Counted from the first letter of the stretch, positions 8,752 through 17,738 are shown. The stretch is DNA of 64,000 nt from an uncultured Oscillospiraceae bacterium (GCA_934573735.1 CAKTMC010000004.1:42140-106139); one strand, 5' to 3'. Made by a program: numbers and translations. Notes: generated by a model from the letters alone, not told the origin.

Positions 8752-8778
8752 ATATTTAATTGCCTGCATCTTTTGCGG

Positions 8779-8854
8779 TGGAGCTGGTGGACGGATTCGA
8801 ACCCCCGACCTGCTGATTACAAATCAGCTGCTCTACCTGCTGAGCTACACCAGC
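8779..8854 (-). tRNA. tRNA-Thr (anticodon TGT)
   Basis: A 76-nt tRNA with encoded CCA. The acceptor GCTGGTG pairs with CACCAGC, the anticodon stem GCTGA/TCAGC encloses TTTGTAA (anticodon TGT), and the T loop is GTTCGAATC. It is the first gene of the tRNA pair. Confidence 0.97.
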
Positions 8855-8873
8855 ATTTTCAACCGGCTCGATT

Positions 8874-8902
8874 ATAATAGCAAATACTTTTGCATTTGTC
8901 AA
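8874..8902 (-). promoter_or_regulatory. Promoter of the tRNA-Thr/tRNA-Tyr unit
   Basis: TTGACA (8902-8897), 17 nt, TATTAT (8879-8874) on the minus strand, 20 nt before the tRNA-Thr 5' end. Confidence 0.85.
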
Positions 8903-8941
8903 CAACTATTTTCAAAAAATCATAATATTTTTTAAGACCGA

Positions 8942-8970
8942 TTGCAAGCGCGGCGCTTTTGTGCTACGAT
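8942..8970 (+). promoter_or_regulatory. Promoter of the GH25 lysozyme gene
   Basis: TTGCAA (8942-8947), 17-nt spacer, TACGAT (8965-8970), 34 nt before the ATG. Confidence 0.6.
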
Positions 8971-9004
8971 ATAGCTCGAAAAGCCTTAAAAACAGGAGAA
9001 AAAC

Positions 9005-9901
9005 ATGAAAAAAACCAGAAAAAGTAAAGTTCTTCCCGTGCTTCTCGTGCTCACGGTCTTGCTCATCGCAGTTATCGCCCTTGCCTTTTTTTCAAGATCA
9101 GAGCCGCCGGTCGATCCGCACGAGGGACAGGTATATATAAATGACGGCTTCGGCATGGTCTGGATGACCCCGCTTGAGGGTGTGGACGTAAACGACATAG
9201 CGCAGGGTGAGATAGTCAAATATAACGGAGTTCCCAAGTATGTCGGCGACGCATACACCACGCTGCGCGGTGTAGACGTGAGCGAGCATCAGTATGAAAT
9301 CGACTGGAAGGCTGTCGCAGACTCCGGGGTTGATTTTGCATATATACGCATAGGCTACCGCGGCTATACAAAGGGCGGACTCTTTGAGGATCCCTATTTC
9401 AAGGCCAATATCGAGGGAGCAAAGGCAAACGGTCTAAAAACCGGCGTCTACTTCTTCTCTCAGGCTATAACCGTCACAGAGGCCATTGAGGAGGCCGAAT
9501 ACGTCGTCAAGCTCCTCGGAGACTATACGGTAGACCTCCCGATAATCTACGACTGGGAGAAGATGGAGGAAGCCGGAGCGGACGCGAGAACCTATCAGCT
9601 CGATAAGGACATTCTTGACGCCTGTGCGGTCGCCTTCTGCGAGACGATAAAAAATGCAGGCTATGAGCCCGGCGTGTATTTTAACCGCTATATCGGCTAC
9701 TACGGCTATGATTTAAGCCGCCTGACCGCATATAAGTTCTGGCTTGCAGTTCCGGGCGACTTCCCCGACTTTTATTATGCCACGGACATCTGGCAATATA
9801 GCTTTGAGGAGACTGTGCCCGGTATTTCCACGCCCACCGACATGAATTTGATGTTCATTCCGAAGGCTCCTCCCGCAGAAACTGCCGAACCGAATAATTA
9901 A
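9005..9901 (+). CDS. GH25 lysozyme, membrane-anchored or secreted
   Basis: 298 residues. A hydrophobic segment at residues 9-29 with a basic N-terminus (signal anchor or signal peptide) is followed by a short linker and a glycoside hydrolase family 25 domain (about 88-290). Family signatures are visible: GVDVSEHQ with Asp91, FAYIRIGYRG, GVYFFSQA, and YDWE with the catalytic pair Asp183/Glu185. The enzyme should cleave the N-acetylmuramic acid to N-acetylglucosamine bond of peptidoglycan. Phage origin is unlikely because no phage genes surround it; cell-wall turnover is the probable role. The start ATG follows AGGAG. Confidence 0.9.
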   Translation: MKKTRKSKVLPVLLVLTVLLIAVIALAFFSRSEPPVDPHEGQVYINDGFGMVWMTPLEGVDVNDIAQGEIVKYNGVPKYVGDAYTTLRGVDVSEHQYEIDWKAVADSGVDFAYIRIGYRGYTKGGLFEDPYFKANIEGAKANGLKTGVYFFSQAITVTEAIEEAEYVVKLLGDYTVDLPIIYDWEKMEEAGADARTYQLDKDILDACAVAFCETIKNAGYEPGVYFNRYIGYYGYDLSRLTAYKFWLAVPGDFPDFYYATDIWQYSFEETVPGISTPTDMNLMFIPKAPPAETAEPNN

Positions 9902-9904
9902 TGC

Positions 9905-9933
9905 TTGAAATCCGCGAGGAAATGTTATATACT
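9905..9933 (+). promoter_or_regulatory. Promoter of tRNA-Leu
   Basis: TTGAAA (9905-9910), 17 nt, TATACT (9928-9933), 37 nt before the tRNA. The interval also holds an imperfect long-range pairing of CGCGAGGAAAT with ATTTCCTCGCG. Confidence 0.65.
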
Positions 9934-9969
9934 CTTATTCGCGTGATATTTCCTCGCGTGATATTATAT

Positions 9970-10057
9970 GCCGGTGTGTTGGAATTGGTAGACGAGGCGG
10001 ACTCAAAATCCGTTGGGCTAATACCCCGTGCGGGTTCGACCCCCGCCACCGGCACCA
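9970..10057 (+). tRNA. tRNA-Leu (anticodon CAA)
   Basis: An 88-nt class II tRNA with encoded CCA. The acceptor GCCGGTG pairs with CACCGGC, the D arm contains TTGGTAGAC, the anticodon loop is CTCAAAA (CAA), the variable arm is long and the T loop is GGTTCGACCC. Confidence 0.97.
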
Positions 10058-10064
10058 TAATAAA

Positions 10065-10127
10065 GCAGCACCATGAGGTCATCAGCCGCCGCAGGCGGCT
10101 AGGGTTCGACCGATGGTGTTGTTTTTT
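10065..10127 (+). terminator. Terminator after tRNA-Leu
   Basis: GCAGCACCAT (10066-10075) pairs with ATGGTGTTGT, enclosing an inner AGCCGCC/GGCGGCT hairpin, and ends in TTTTTT. Confidence 0.7.
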
Positions 10128-10272
10128 CTACAAATCGAAGCTGTCTGCGCCGGGCTTTGATTTGACTTTTGTCGACTTATAGAGCGTACTTATATAACCG
10201 TTGCTTGTGTGCGGATATTCCCGGCGCGAGAGGTCTAACCCGGAATTTTGAACAAATATATATTATTAATTG

Positions 10273-10304
10273 ACCGAGGCAGTTCAGCGAACTGCCTCGG
10301 TTTA
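10273..10304. terminator. Strong hairpin between tRNA-Leu region and sulfotransferase gene
   Basis: A perfect 13-bp stem (10273-10285 with 10289-10301) and a 3-nt loop, flanked by TTTAATAAA on one side and an AT-rich run on the other. It is 30 bp past the minus-strand sulfotransferase stop and probably terminates it. The 10133-10272 stretch holds nothing else I can support. Confidence 0.7.
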
Positions 10305-10332
10305 ATAAATACAAGATAATATAGTATCGCTA

Positions 10333-11379
10333 TCAAAAAGTGCGGCTCGTGTCGGGAACCTTTTCGTATGGAAAATCGTATATATACTCGGGCAGCGCCT
10401 TGGCGATTTTTTCTGCCTCGCGGGCGTATTGCTCATTTGCGAGGAATAGCTGGGTGTTCTGGATGGAGACTGCCGGGTCAAAATGCGATTTCGGCGCGCT
10501 ATGCTGCTGCTTTGTAATGCCGAGGAAGGAGTATATTTTCTCGAGCGAGGCTTCGTAGTTATAAATCAAATCCTCAAACTGAACGCGCAGTATCTTATTA
10601 CTCTCGGCAGGACGCTCACTTTCACGCAGACGGCGGTAAAAGCTGATAAACGCTTCGGTATCGGTCGGGAAGGGAACGCCGAGGTTTGTTTTTGACCAGA
10701 AATACTTATTTATAATATACACGTCGCGCGGGTCGCGGCTTACGGCAAATACGCGCAGCTCGTCGCCGAAATAATTATCCACGCGGAAAAGATTGTGCGG
10801 AAGAAGAAGCTGGTCAAGCACGACGCTGTGCTCACTGAGCCTGAGTTCATCCATTACCCCGGAAATAAAGTGCCGCGCCGCGGTATAAAATTCCTCCTCG
10901 GAGGGGATAGCAAGCATAGTATCGTAATACAGCCGGGGCTTTCGCAGCATGATTTTCTTGAAGCTTAGCATGGCGAGGAGCTTTCTCACGCAAAGCTCAA
11001 GGAACATACGCGAATTTGTGTTTTCCTGCCAGTACCAGTAATAGTCCGGGCGGGACATGGTCAGCTCATCGGTAAAGCGGCGGCAAAGCGAATAAAAGCC
11101 GGGGCCTACATGCTCGTTATAGTGCCCGACCCACCAGTATTTCTTTGTGCAAAGCTCCTTCATCGTGCCGAGAAAGCTATGCAGCGCCTCATCACTGCGC
11201 AGTGCGTTGTTGCCGCGCAGAAGCTTATCCTCAAGGTCAAAAACACCGTTGGGACAGTGAAGAAAGACAAATTCAAAGTCGCCGTTGCGTGCGTTGCAGC
11301 CGTCTATCTCGGCGAGAATATCCGTCACCGCAGACGAACCGGAGCCCATATATCCGGTGGGTACAAGTATCTTATTCAT
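10333..11379 (-). CDS. Sulfotransferase-family protein
   Basis: 348 residues. The N-terminal P-loop-like PTGYMGSGSSAV (residues 7-18) fits the 5'-phosphosulfate-binding loop, and AVSRDPRDVY near residue 210 fits the 3'-phosphate-binding motif of PAPS-dependent sulfotransferases. The C-terminal VQFEDLIYNYEASLEKI is also typical. It would transfer sulfate to a carbohydrate acceptor, consistent with the adjacent divergent polysaccharide genes, though the acceptor is unknown. The start ATG follows GGAGG. No signal peptide, so it acts in the cytosol. Confidence 0.7.
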   Translation of the reverse strand: MNKILVPTGYMGSGSSAVTDILAEIDGCNARNGDFEFVFLHCPNGVFDLEDKLLRGNNALRSDEALHSFLGTMKELCTKKYWWVGHYNEHVGPGFYSLCRRFTDELTMSRPDYYWYWQENTNSRMFLELCVRKLLAMLSFKKIMLRKPRLYYDTMLAIPSEEEFYTAARHFISGVMDELRLSEHSVVLDQLLLPHNLFRVDNYFGDELRVFAVSRDPRDVYIINKYFWSKTNLGVPFPTDTEAFISFYRRLRESERPAESNKILRVQFEDLIYNYEASLEKIYSFLGITKQQHSAPKSHFDPAVSIQNTQLFLANEQYAREAEKIAKALPEYIYDFPYEKVPDTSRTF

Positions 11380-11410
11380 GCTGCCTCCATGATTATTAAG
11401 AATTAAAGAC

Positions 11411-11439
11411 TTTACTTTGTGATGAAAAAATAGTAAAAT
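11411..11439 (+). promoter_or_regulatory. Promoter of the polysaccharide operon
   Basis: TTTACT (11411-11416), 17 nt, TAAAAT (11434-11439), 51 nt before the flippase start. Confidence 0.5.
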
Positions 11440-11490
11440 ATCAAATTAGCTTTAGCTGATTATATATCATTTCAATTAGAAAGGCAAGCT

Positions 11491-12957
11491 ATGCAGGAAA
11501 AATCTCTTGCCAGAAACGGCATTTATAAGGCTCTGCTTAATATATTCAATCTTGTTGTTCCGCTGCTCGTCGGACCGTATATCAACGGACTTCTGAACGA
11601 GGAGCTTTACGGAATATATAACCGCGTATATACCGAATACAGCATTTTTCTCGCCCTTGCATCCTTTGGAATATATAACTACGGCGTGCGCGAAATAAGC
11701 AGGGTACGCAATGACCCGGTTGCGATGAATAAGCTCTTCACGAGCCTTTTTGTCATCGGCATCGTCTCAAACGGCATTGCAATGCTTATCTATGTCGGCC
11801 ATAGCTTCTGGCGCTCCAATTCGCAGATAGAGGTCGTTGTCTATCTTGTGATGCTTATTCAGCTTTTTGCAAACATCTTCTATGTTGAATTTGCAAACGA
11901 GGCGAAGGAAAACTACCGCTTTATAATGGTCAAGACCATTTTGGTGCGCCTTGGCTACCTTATCTCGATTTTTGCCTTTGTGCGCAAGCCGAGCGACGTT
12001 GTTCCCTATGCGGTGGTCATCTCGATGACTAATTTCTTCAATAATATCCTGAGCTATATCCGCATCCGCCGCGACGTTCACTTTAATTTCGGAGGGCTTA
12101 AAATAAAAAAGCACCTTATGCCGCTTATCGTGTCATTACTTATAGTAAACGTCGATGTGTTTTACTTCCAGCTTGACAAGGTCATGCTCTCGCCGCTTGT
12201 GAGCGATATCGCGGTCACGGAGTATTTTATCCCGACAAATATGGTCGGCATGGTCTCCGCCGTTCCGCTTGCGCTTATAAATGTCGCCATCCCGCGCACG
12301 GCGGCGCTGCTCGGCGAGGGTAAGCGGGACGAATATGAGAGCGTTTTGAAAAGCACGACCGAGAAATATCTTGCACTCGTTATCCCGATAAACCTCGGCT
12401 TCATCGTCCTTGCCAAGGAGGTCATGGAGCTATATACGCGGGATGTGTACACCTATGCATGGCCGGTGCTCATTGTCGCGGCAATATCCCGCATCGCGCT
12501 GTCATATCAGTCGGTGCTCAATAATCTCGTCATGTATGTAAACTCCAAGGAGAAGCAGCAGGTCTTGCTTCTTGCACTGTTCGGCGTTTTGAACCTTGTG
12601 ATGAACTTTGCCCTTGTCGCCATGGACTGCTTCACGGTCATTACCTCGCTTGCAACGACGACTCTTGCGGTTATACTTTTTGTTATCACCTGCCATTTCT
12701 ATGCCGTGAAAAGACTTGGCGTTAACAGCTGCCTGTTTTCAAAGCGAACATGGGGATATCTGCTCGTTTCCATGCTCTTTATTCCCGTTTCGCTGCTCAT
12801 TCGGCTTGCGGGGCTAAACTATTGGCTCAATATAATTGCCATAATCCTTGCCTGCGTCGCGCTCTACGCCGTCTATCTTATCATTACCAAGGACGTTTTG
12901 GCATATGAGATACTGAACGCGACCATATTCCGGGGCAGGAGCAGGACGGCAGACTAA
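11491..12957 (+). CDS. Polysaccharide flippase (Wzx-like)
   Basis: 488 residues with about 12-14 hydrophobic segments along the whole length, and an N-terminus (NGIYKALLNIFNLVVPLLVG, then LNEELYGIYNRVY) typical of the oligosaccharide flippase branch of the MOP superfamily. It should move lipid-linked repeat units to the outer face of the membrane. It is the first gene of a four-gene run (flippase, GT4, polymerase, GT2), the minimum set for a Wzx/Wzy-type surface polysaccharide. The GT4 gene follows 17 bp later. Confidence 0.88.
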   Translation: MQEKSLARNGIYKALLNIFNLVVPLLVGPYINGLLNEELYGIYNRVYTEYSIFLALASFGIYNYGVREISRVRNDPVAMNKLFTSLFVIGIVSNGIAMLIYVGHSFWRSNSQIEVVVYLVMLIQLFANIFYVEFANEAKENYRFIMVKTILVRLGYLISIFAFVRKPSDVVPYAVVISMTNFFNNILSYIRIRRDVHFNFGGLKIKKHLMPLIVSLLIVNVDVFYFQLDKVMLSPLVSDIAVTEYFIPTNMVGMVSAVPLALINVAIPRTAALLGEGKRDEYESVLKSTTEKYLALVIPINLGFIVLAKEVMELYTRDVYTYAWPVLIVAAISRIALSYQSVLNNLVMYVNSKEKQQVLLLALFGVLNLVMNFALVAMDCFTVITSLATTTLAVILFVITCHFYAVKRLGVNSCLFSKRTWGYLLVSMLFIPVSLLIRLAGLNYWLNIIAIILACVALYAVYLIITKDVLAYEILNATIFRGRSRTAD

Positions 12958-12974
12958 TTTCAGGGAGACGATAT

Positions 12975-14126
12975 ATGAAAGCATTGCGTATAATTACGCT
13001 GCATCTTGCCTATGGCGGCATAGAAAAGGCCGTATGCCAGATGACGAGTATGTTTGCGGAGAAATACGACGTGGAGATAATATCCGTGTATGATATGCCG
13101 GATGCTCCGGCCTTCCCGATAGATCCGCGCGTAAAAATAAGATATCTGCTGGACGAAACGCCGAACCGCGAGGAGTGGCGCGAGTGCAAAAGCCGCGGGG
13201 ACGTATTCGGTCTTGCCCGCGAGAGCGTAAAGGCGCTGCGCATCCTGCATGATAAGAAGAAGGCCGTTATAGACGCGATATCCGAAATCAACGACGGCAT
13301 TATTATTACCACGCGCCCGGAGCATAATGTCCTGCTGTCAAAATACGGACGCCCCGGAGTATATAAGCTCGGGCAGCTCCATCAGGATCACTGCTTTGAC
13401 AAAAAGCTGCTCGATAGCTTCAAAAACGAATACGGCGGACTTGACGTGTTTATTCTGCTCACGCCCGGTCTTGCCGGCGAGGTACGCGAGATAATGCGCG
13501 AGAATAAGCATACCCGCGTCACCGCGATACCGAATTTTCTTGAGCATTACCCGGAAAAGCTCCCCGAGCGGCGCGAGAATACCATTGTCGCCGTCGGCAG
13601 GCTTGTCGAGGGCAAGGGCATGGACAGGCTTATAAGAATATTTGCCGCCGTCCATGAAAAAGCCCCGGACTGGAGCCTGCGCATAATCGGCGAGGGCGAG
13701 GAGCGGCAGAGCCTTGAGGCGCTGAGAGATGAGCTGGGGCTTTCCGACTGTGTAAATCTTACCGGTATGCTTTCGGCTCCCGAGGTCGAGCGCGAAATGC
13801 TCTCCGCGTCCATATACGCGAGCGCATCAAAGAGCGAGGGGCTTTCCTTCGCACTGGTCGAGGCGATGAGCTGCGGTCTTGCGCCGGTGGCGTATGACGT
13901 GAGGGTCGGTCCCGCGGCGACTATAACGGACGGCGTAAACGGCTATCTTGTGCCTGACGGAGACGCAGACACCTTTGCCGAGCGCCTTCTCGGGCTGATA
14001 AACGAGCCAAAGCTCATGGCGGAGCTCAGCCGCGCCGCACTGCGCCGCGCGGAGGATTTTTCCCGGGAAAACGTGTCCCGGCAATGGTTCCGGCTATTGG
14101 AGGATAGAGACTGTATATGCGAGTAA
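12975..14126 (+). CDS. Glycosyltransferase family 4
   Basis: 383 residues. The C-terminal half carries the GT-B signatures: TIVAVGRLVEGKGMDRLI near 200, LRIIGEGEERQSLE near 240, and the donor-site E-x7-E pattern SKSEGLSFALVEAMSCGLAPV near 290-310. It should extend the lipid-linked repeat unit on the inner membrane face; the sugar cannot be named. The ATG is preceded by AGGGAGA. The coding end overlaps the polymerase gene by 10 bp, indicating translational coupling. Confidence 0.88.
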   Translation: MKALRIITLHLAYGGIEKAVCQMTSMFAEKYDVEIISVYDMPDAPAFPIDPRVKIRYLLDETPNREEWRECKSRGDVFGLARESVKALRILHDKKKAVIDAISEINDGIIITTRPEHNVLLSKYGRPGVYKLGQLHQDHCFDKKLLDSFKNEYGGLDVFILLTPGLAGEVREIMRENKHTRVTAIPNFLEHYPEKLPERRENTIVAVGRLVEGKGMDRLIRIFAAVHEKAPDWSLRIIGEGEERQSLEALRDELGLSDCVNLTGMLSAPEVEREMLSASIYASASKSEGLSFALVEAMSCGLAPVAYDVRVGPAATITDGVNGYLVPDGDADTFAERLLGLINEPKLMAELSRAALRRAEDFSRENVSRQWFRLLEDRDCICE

Positions 14127-15604
14127 ATGAGAGCTCTCTCAGAAAATTTTTGTATGACAACTGGCTGACGATGCTCATAGTATTGCAGCCGCTGCTTGAC
14201 ATACTCGCGTTCTGGACGCAAAACGACAACGGAACTATTGCGGGGCGTATCCGCCTTGCTATTATGATAGCGCTGCCGATAATGCTGCTCATCTCCCTGC
14301 GCGGCGAGCGGAGGAAAAAGCTCTTTATCGCGCTGTGTATCGTGGGCGGCTACTGTCTGCTGCACGTTCTAAACGGTCTGCGCGTCGGCAATTATATGCT
14401 TATTCTTGATACCGAGTACATGGCGCGTGTCGTGCAGATGCCGGTGCTGGCGCTGTGCTTTATGGCGTATCTGGACGGCGAGGAGCGCGCGCTACAGGTC
14501 GAGCGGGGGCTTCATATCGCCGCCGCCGTGCTGCTCGCCTCGCTTGTCATCTCCGCACTGACGCATACGGCAAACTCGACCTATCCGGACGGGATAGGTA
14601 TTTCCGGCTGGGTCATCGTCACAAACGGTAATTCCGCGAGTATTATATTGGCGATACTTGCGCTCAGCTCCGTACTCAGCACGCTCAAGGATAAGCCGAT
14701 TTATCTGACGCTTATATTTATCGTGGGTAGCTCCGTGTTTCTCATAGCAAACGGCACCAAGGCCTGTTATTTTTCGCTGCTTTTGATGTGCGTCTGCGGC
14801 GTTATCATGCTCGCGCTGACATGGATATGCGGCGACAGGGCAAGGCTTGGACGCGACATAGCCGCAGCCTCGGCTCTGGTGCTTGTCGCGGTGCTTTCGT
14901 TTGTGCTTTACCCCTACACCCCGGCCGCCGCCGAAAAATCAAATATAGAATACTCCAAGGCAACAAAGGAGTCTTATTATCAGGTAAAATATCCCGATAT
15001 CCGTGACGGCGATTGCGAAAACGATAATACTCCTGCCGAGGAGGACAAGCCTGCCGAATGGGACGAGTATATGAACGAGCTCTATACTAATTTTATCCCT
15101 GAGGATATGCAGCAGCGCTTCGGGCTTGAGCGGATAATGGAGAAGTATGACTATACCGACGATGTGGGCACGCTTATGGATGTGCGCCGCCTCAAGCGTA
15201 CGTTTGCAAGGCTTGCCTGGGATGAGACTGACCTTGCGACAAGGCTTGTCGGCTTCCAGTTTTACGCTATGAACACCTCGCCGGAGGATACCTATGACCT
15301 TGAAAACGACTGGGCAGCGCTCAAGTATTATTACGGCTATCTCGGCGCGGGGCTTTATATAGGCTTCCTGCTTTATGTGTTTTTCGTGTTTCTGCGGCGG
15401 CTGCTGCGTGACTTCAAGGGAGCGGTGAATATGCGTAATATGGCCTGCGCTATGCTTTTTGCTATGGAGCTTGGGCTTGCGCAGTATTCCGGTGCTATAC
15501 TGCGGCGTCCGAACGTCTCTTTTTATCTTGCGATAACGGCGGCGATGCTTTATTATGAGAATATGACGGCGCAGAGGATAATCAAAAAGGAGAGCAAAAA
15601 ATGA
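14117..15604 (+). CDS. O-antigen ligase/polymerase-like membrane protein (Wzy-like)
   Basis: 495 residues with about ten hydrophobic segments and one large hydrophilic loop (about residues 270-410), the topology of Wzy polymerases and O-antigen ligases. The N-terminus LTMLIVLQPLLDILAFWTQ is characteristic of the family as found in clostridial capsule loci. It would polymerise or ligate the exported repeat units. The start overlaps the GT4 gene by 10 bp and the stop overlaps the following GT2 start (ATGA). Confidence 0.75.
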   Translation: MRVNESSLRKFLYDNWLTMLIVLQPLLDILAFWTQNDNGTIAGRIRLAIMIALPIMLLISLRGERRKKLFIALCIVGGYCLLHVLNGLRVGNYMLILDTEYMARVVQMPVLALCFMAYLDGEERALQVERGLHIAAAVLLASLVISALTHTANSTYPDGIGISGWVIVTNGNSASIILAILALSSVLSTLKDKPIYLTLIFIVGSSVFLIANGTKACYFSLLLMCVCGVIMLALTWICGDRARLGRDIAAASALVLVAVLSFVLYPYTPAAAEKSNIEYSKATKESYYQVKYPDIRDGDCENDNTPAEEDKPAEWDEYMNELYTNFIPEDMQQRFGLERIMEKYDYTDDVGTLMDVRRLKRTFARLAWDETDLATRLVGFQFYAMNTSPEDTYDLENDWAALKYYYGYLGAGLYIGFLLYVFFVFLRRLLRDFKGAVNMRNMACAMLFAMELGLAQYSGAILRRPNVSFYLAITAAMLYYENMTAQRIIKKESKK

Positions 15605-16542
15605 AGCTCAGCGTTATAGTTCCTGTATATAATGTTGAAAAATATCTTGGGAAATGCCTTGATTCGCTTGTAAATCAGACGATTTCGGACTATGAGATCA
15701 TAGTTGTGAACGATGGTTCTCCCGATAATTCGCAGCGTATTATAGACGATTATGCCGCGCGCTATCCCGGGCTTATTATCCCGATGATAAAGGAAAACGG
15801 CGGGCTGTCCTCCGCACGAAATTACGCAATGAGCGTTGCCAAGGGTGAATTTATAGCCTTTGTCGATAGCGACGACTGGGTTGACCCGAGAATGTATGAA
15901 AAGCTCCTTGAGCTTATTGAGCGGGAAAACGCCGACATTGCCTTCTGCGATATGCGCGACTATAACGAGGACGGCAGCATAACGGAGCACGACTGCACAA
16001 GCTTTGTGAACGGCGACCCGCTGACAGTTACCTGCTCTGCCTGCTGTAAGCTCTTTCGCCGCAGTGCCATCGGCGAGACGCGCTTCCCGGTGGGGCTCTG
16101 GTATGAGGATCTGGCTTTTACGGGAAGACTTCTTTTTAAGACGGACAGGCTTGCCGTGCTGCATGAAAAGCTCTATTTCTGCAATAATCGCGCAGGCTCT
16201 ATTATGAATAACAATAACGCGCTCAAAAATCTGGATATGCTCACGGTGCTTGACGGTCTGCGTGAGGCCGCAAGAGAGAGCGGGCACGAGGATAAGCTCG
16301 ATTATCTTGTTTTGACCCATCTGCTCCGCACCTCGATAAACCGCGTCGCCGAGCAGAATAGCCCCGATAAAAAGGCGGTTATAAAGCAGATGCGCGAATA
16401 TGTGCATGATAAGATACCAAAACTCACAGCCTGCCCGACATACAGGGCTCAGCCGAAAAAGGTCCGCGTCGTGATGTTTTTGAACTACCACGGCATGGAG
16501 AACCTGACAAAGCTGCTGTTTAGGATCAAGAGAGGGCTTTGA
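15601..16542 (+). CDS. Glycosyltransferase family 2
   Basis: 313 residues with a GT-A fold: SVIVPVYNVEKYLGKCLDSL at the start, VVNDGSPDNS, GGLSSARNYAM, and the metal-binding DSDDW (AFVDSDDWVDP near 90). It should add a sugar to the growing repeat unit. It overlaps the polymerase gene by 4 bp and is the last gene of the operon, followed by a dispersed palindromic repeat and a bidirectional terminator. Confidence 0.9.
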   Translation: MKLSVIVPVYNVEKYLGKCLDSLVNQTISDYEIIVVNDGSPDNSQRIIDDYAARYPGLIIPMIKENGGLSSARNYAMSVAKGEFIAFVDSDDWVDPRMYEKLLELIERENADIAFCDMRDYNEDGSITEHDCTSFVNGDPLTVTCSACCKLFRRSAIGETRFPVGLWYEDLAFTGRLLFKTDRLAVLHEKLYFCNNRAGSIMNNNNALKNLDMLTVLDGLREAARESGHEDKLDYLVLTHLLRTSINRVAEQNSPDKKAVIKQMREYVHDKIPKLTACPTYRAQPKKVRVVMFLNYHGMENLTKLLFRIKRGL

Positions 16543-16543
16543 G

Positions 16544-16613
16544 CTGGGCATAGTCCGCGTCCTTGGCTTCCCCTTTAGGGGGAGCTGGCGCGAAGCGACT
16601 GAGGGGGCGCCGA
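16544..16613. repeat. Dispersed palindromic repeat, copy 1
   Basis: About 70 bp starting 2 bp after the GT2 stop. The core has CCCCTTTAGGGG-like and GGCGCGAAGCG-like self-complementary parts and ends in GAGGGG. Copies 2 and 3 (21273-21345, 38651-38724) share the core. The following 40 bp are imperfectly palindromic (ATATTG...CAATAT). Confidence 0.8.
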
Positions 16614-16671
16614 TATTGAAGTCAGCATCAGACTCATGTTCTGCAATTAGTCCAATATTACCCCATAAAAC

Positions 16672-16706
16672 GCAAAAATCAGGCATTGGAGCCTGATTTT
16701 TGCATT
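16672..16706. terminator. Bidirectional terminator between convergent GT2 genes
   Basis: A perfect 13-bp stem (16672-16684 with 16691-16703), 6-nt loop. The arms themselves supply A5/T5 runs, so it serves both strands. Confidence 0.85.
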
Positions 16707-16707
16707 A

Positions 16708-17703
16708 TTATTTGAACTTTCCGCGCAAAGCGTTATTTATCAAAAACATTCTTCTCAATGTGCGGCGGCGCTTTTTCATGAGCAGCTTATATATAAGCCT
16801 CTCCTTCGCGCTCAGCGTGTTCATATAGGGATTTGCGCGGTGCTCCGGGTGCTGCTTTATGAAGGCATCAAGCAGCGTATCGAGCAGGGGACTGTCCGGG
16901 TCTGCCATGACAACGCGCAGGGAGGAGGCTAAGAGCACATGCTTGAGCGCAAGAAACTCAAGCTCGTTCCGGTATTTCTCGAATAGCCCGATTTCCCGGT
17001 AATAGCTCTCCAGATCCTCAAGCGCATCAAGTATCTCAATATTGCGGTCAGCCTTACGGGCGTTGGTTATCGAGCCCTCGCGCTGAAGATAATTATAATA
17101 GGTCTTGGCAACATATTTTATTCTGGCGGCGTAGGGGTAGAGCTTTACCGTTGTGCGCGAGTCCTCAAACCATGCTCTCCCCGGATAGCGTATCCCGGTG
17201 TCGAGAAAGAGCTCGCGCCTGTATAGCTTATTCCACGGCGCGGGCAGCTCAAGCAGCAGCGCAGGATATTCCTCAAGTGAAAAGCTGCTGCCGTCCGGAC
17301 GCGATACGCCCGGTATATGACGGAGAGCTTTTCCGCTCTCGTTTACCGAGACTGCGTCAAAAAAGCAGAGCTCAAAGCTGCCGTCGCATAGCTCGATCAG
17401 CGCATCGACCGCGCCCGGCGCAAGATAGTCGTCGCTGTCGGCAAAAAGAAAGTATTCGCCTCTTGCGGCTTCAATGCCGGTGTTTCGCGCCTGACCGACT
17501 CCGCAGTTTTGCGTGCTGATAACGCGGATAAGCTCCGGATAGCGCGCCGCGTAGTCGGCAAGAATGGCGGCTGAGCCGTCGGTCGAGCCGTCGTTTACGA
17601 GGATTATCTCATAATCGCGGCTTTTTCCTATGAGCGAGTCTATGCATTTGGGGAGATAGCTCTCAACATTATATACCGGGACGATCACGCTGAGCTTTGG
17701 CAT
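16708..17703 (-). CDS. Glycosyltransferase family 2
   Basis: 331 residues, GT-A fold: LSVIVPVYNVESYLPKCIDS, LVNDGSTDGSAAIL, GVGQARNTGIEAARG and LFADSDDYLAPG (metal-binding DSDD near 91). It is convergent with the polysaccharide operon and has its own promoter, so it may be an accessory or phase-separate member of the same pathway. The C-terminus is strongly basic (KKRRRTLRR), which may hold it at the membrane. The start ATG follows GGAGGG. Confidence 0.9.
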   Translation of the reverse strand: MPKLSVIVPVYNVESYLPKCIDSLIGKSRDYEIILVNDGSTDGSAAILADYAARYPELIRVISTQNCGVGQARNTGIEAARGEYFLFADSDDYLAPGAVDALIELCDGSFELCFFDAVSVNESGKALRHIPGVSRPDGSSFSLEEYPALLLELPAPWNKLYRRELFLDTGIRYPGRAWFEDSRTTVKLYPYAARIKYVAKTYYNYLQREGSITNARKADRNIEILDALEDLESYYREIGLFEKYRNELEFLALKHVLLASSLRVVMADPDSPLLDTLLDAFIKQHPEHRANPYMNTLSAKERLIYKLLMKKRRRTLRRMFLINNALRGKFK

Positions 17704-17738
17704 GCCTTTACCCTCCGCTGAATATTATTCTCGGGCTT

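Noticed and set aside
8230..8877. 215-residue plus-strand open frame
   Set aside because: Runs through both tRNA genes on the opposite strand and across a terminator; no ribosome site.
9005..9901. Prophage endolysin
   Set aside because: GH25 domain has an N-terminal membrane anchor and there are no phage genes around it.
10101..10115. T-arm-like GGTTCGACC after tRNA-Leu, as an attachment site or tRNA remnant
   Set aside because: Too short, no repeat of the tRNA 3' end and no integrase nearby; it is part of the terminator fold.
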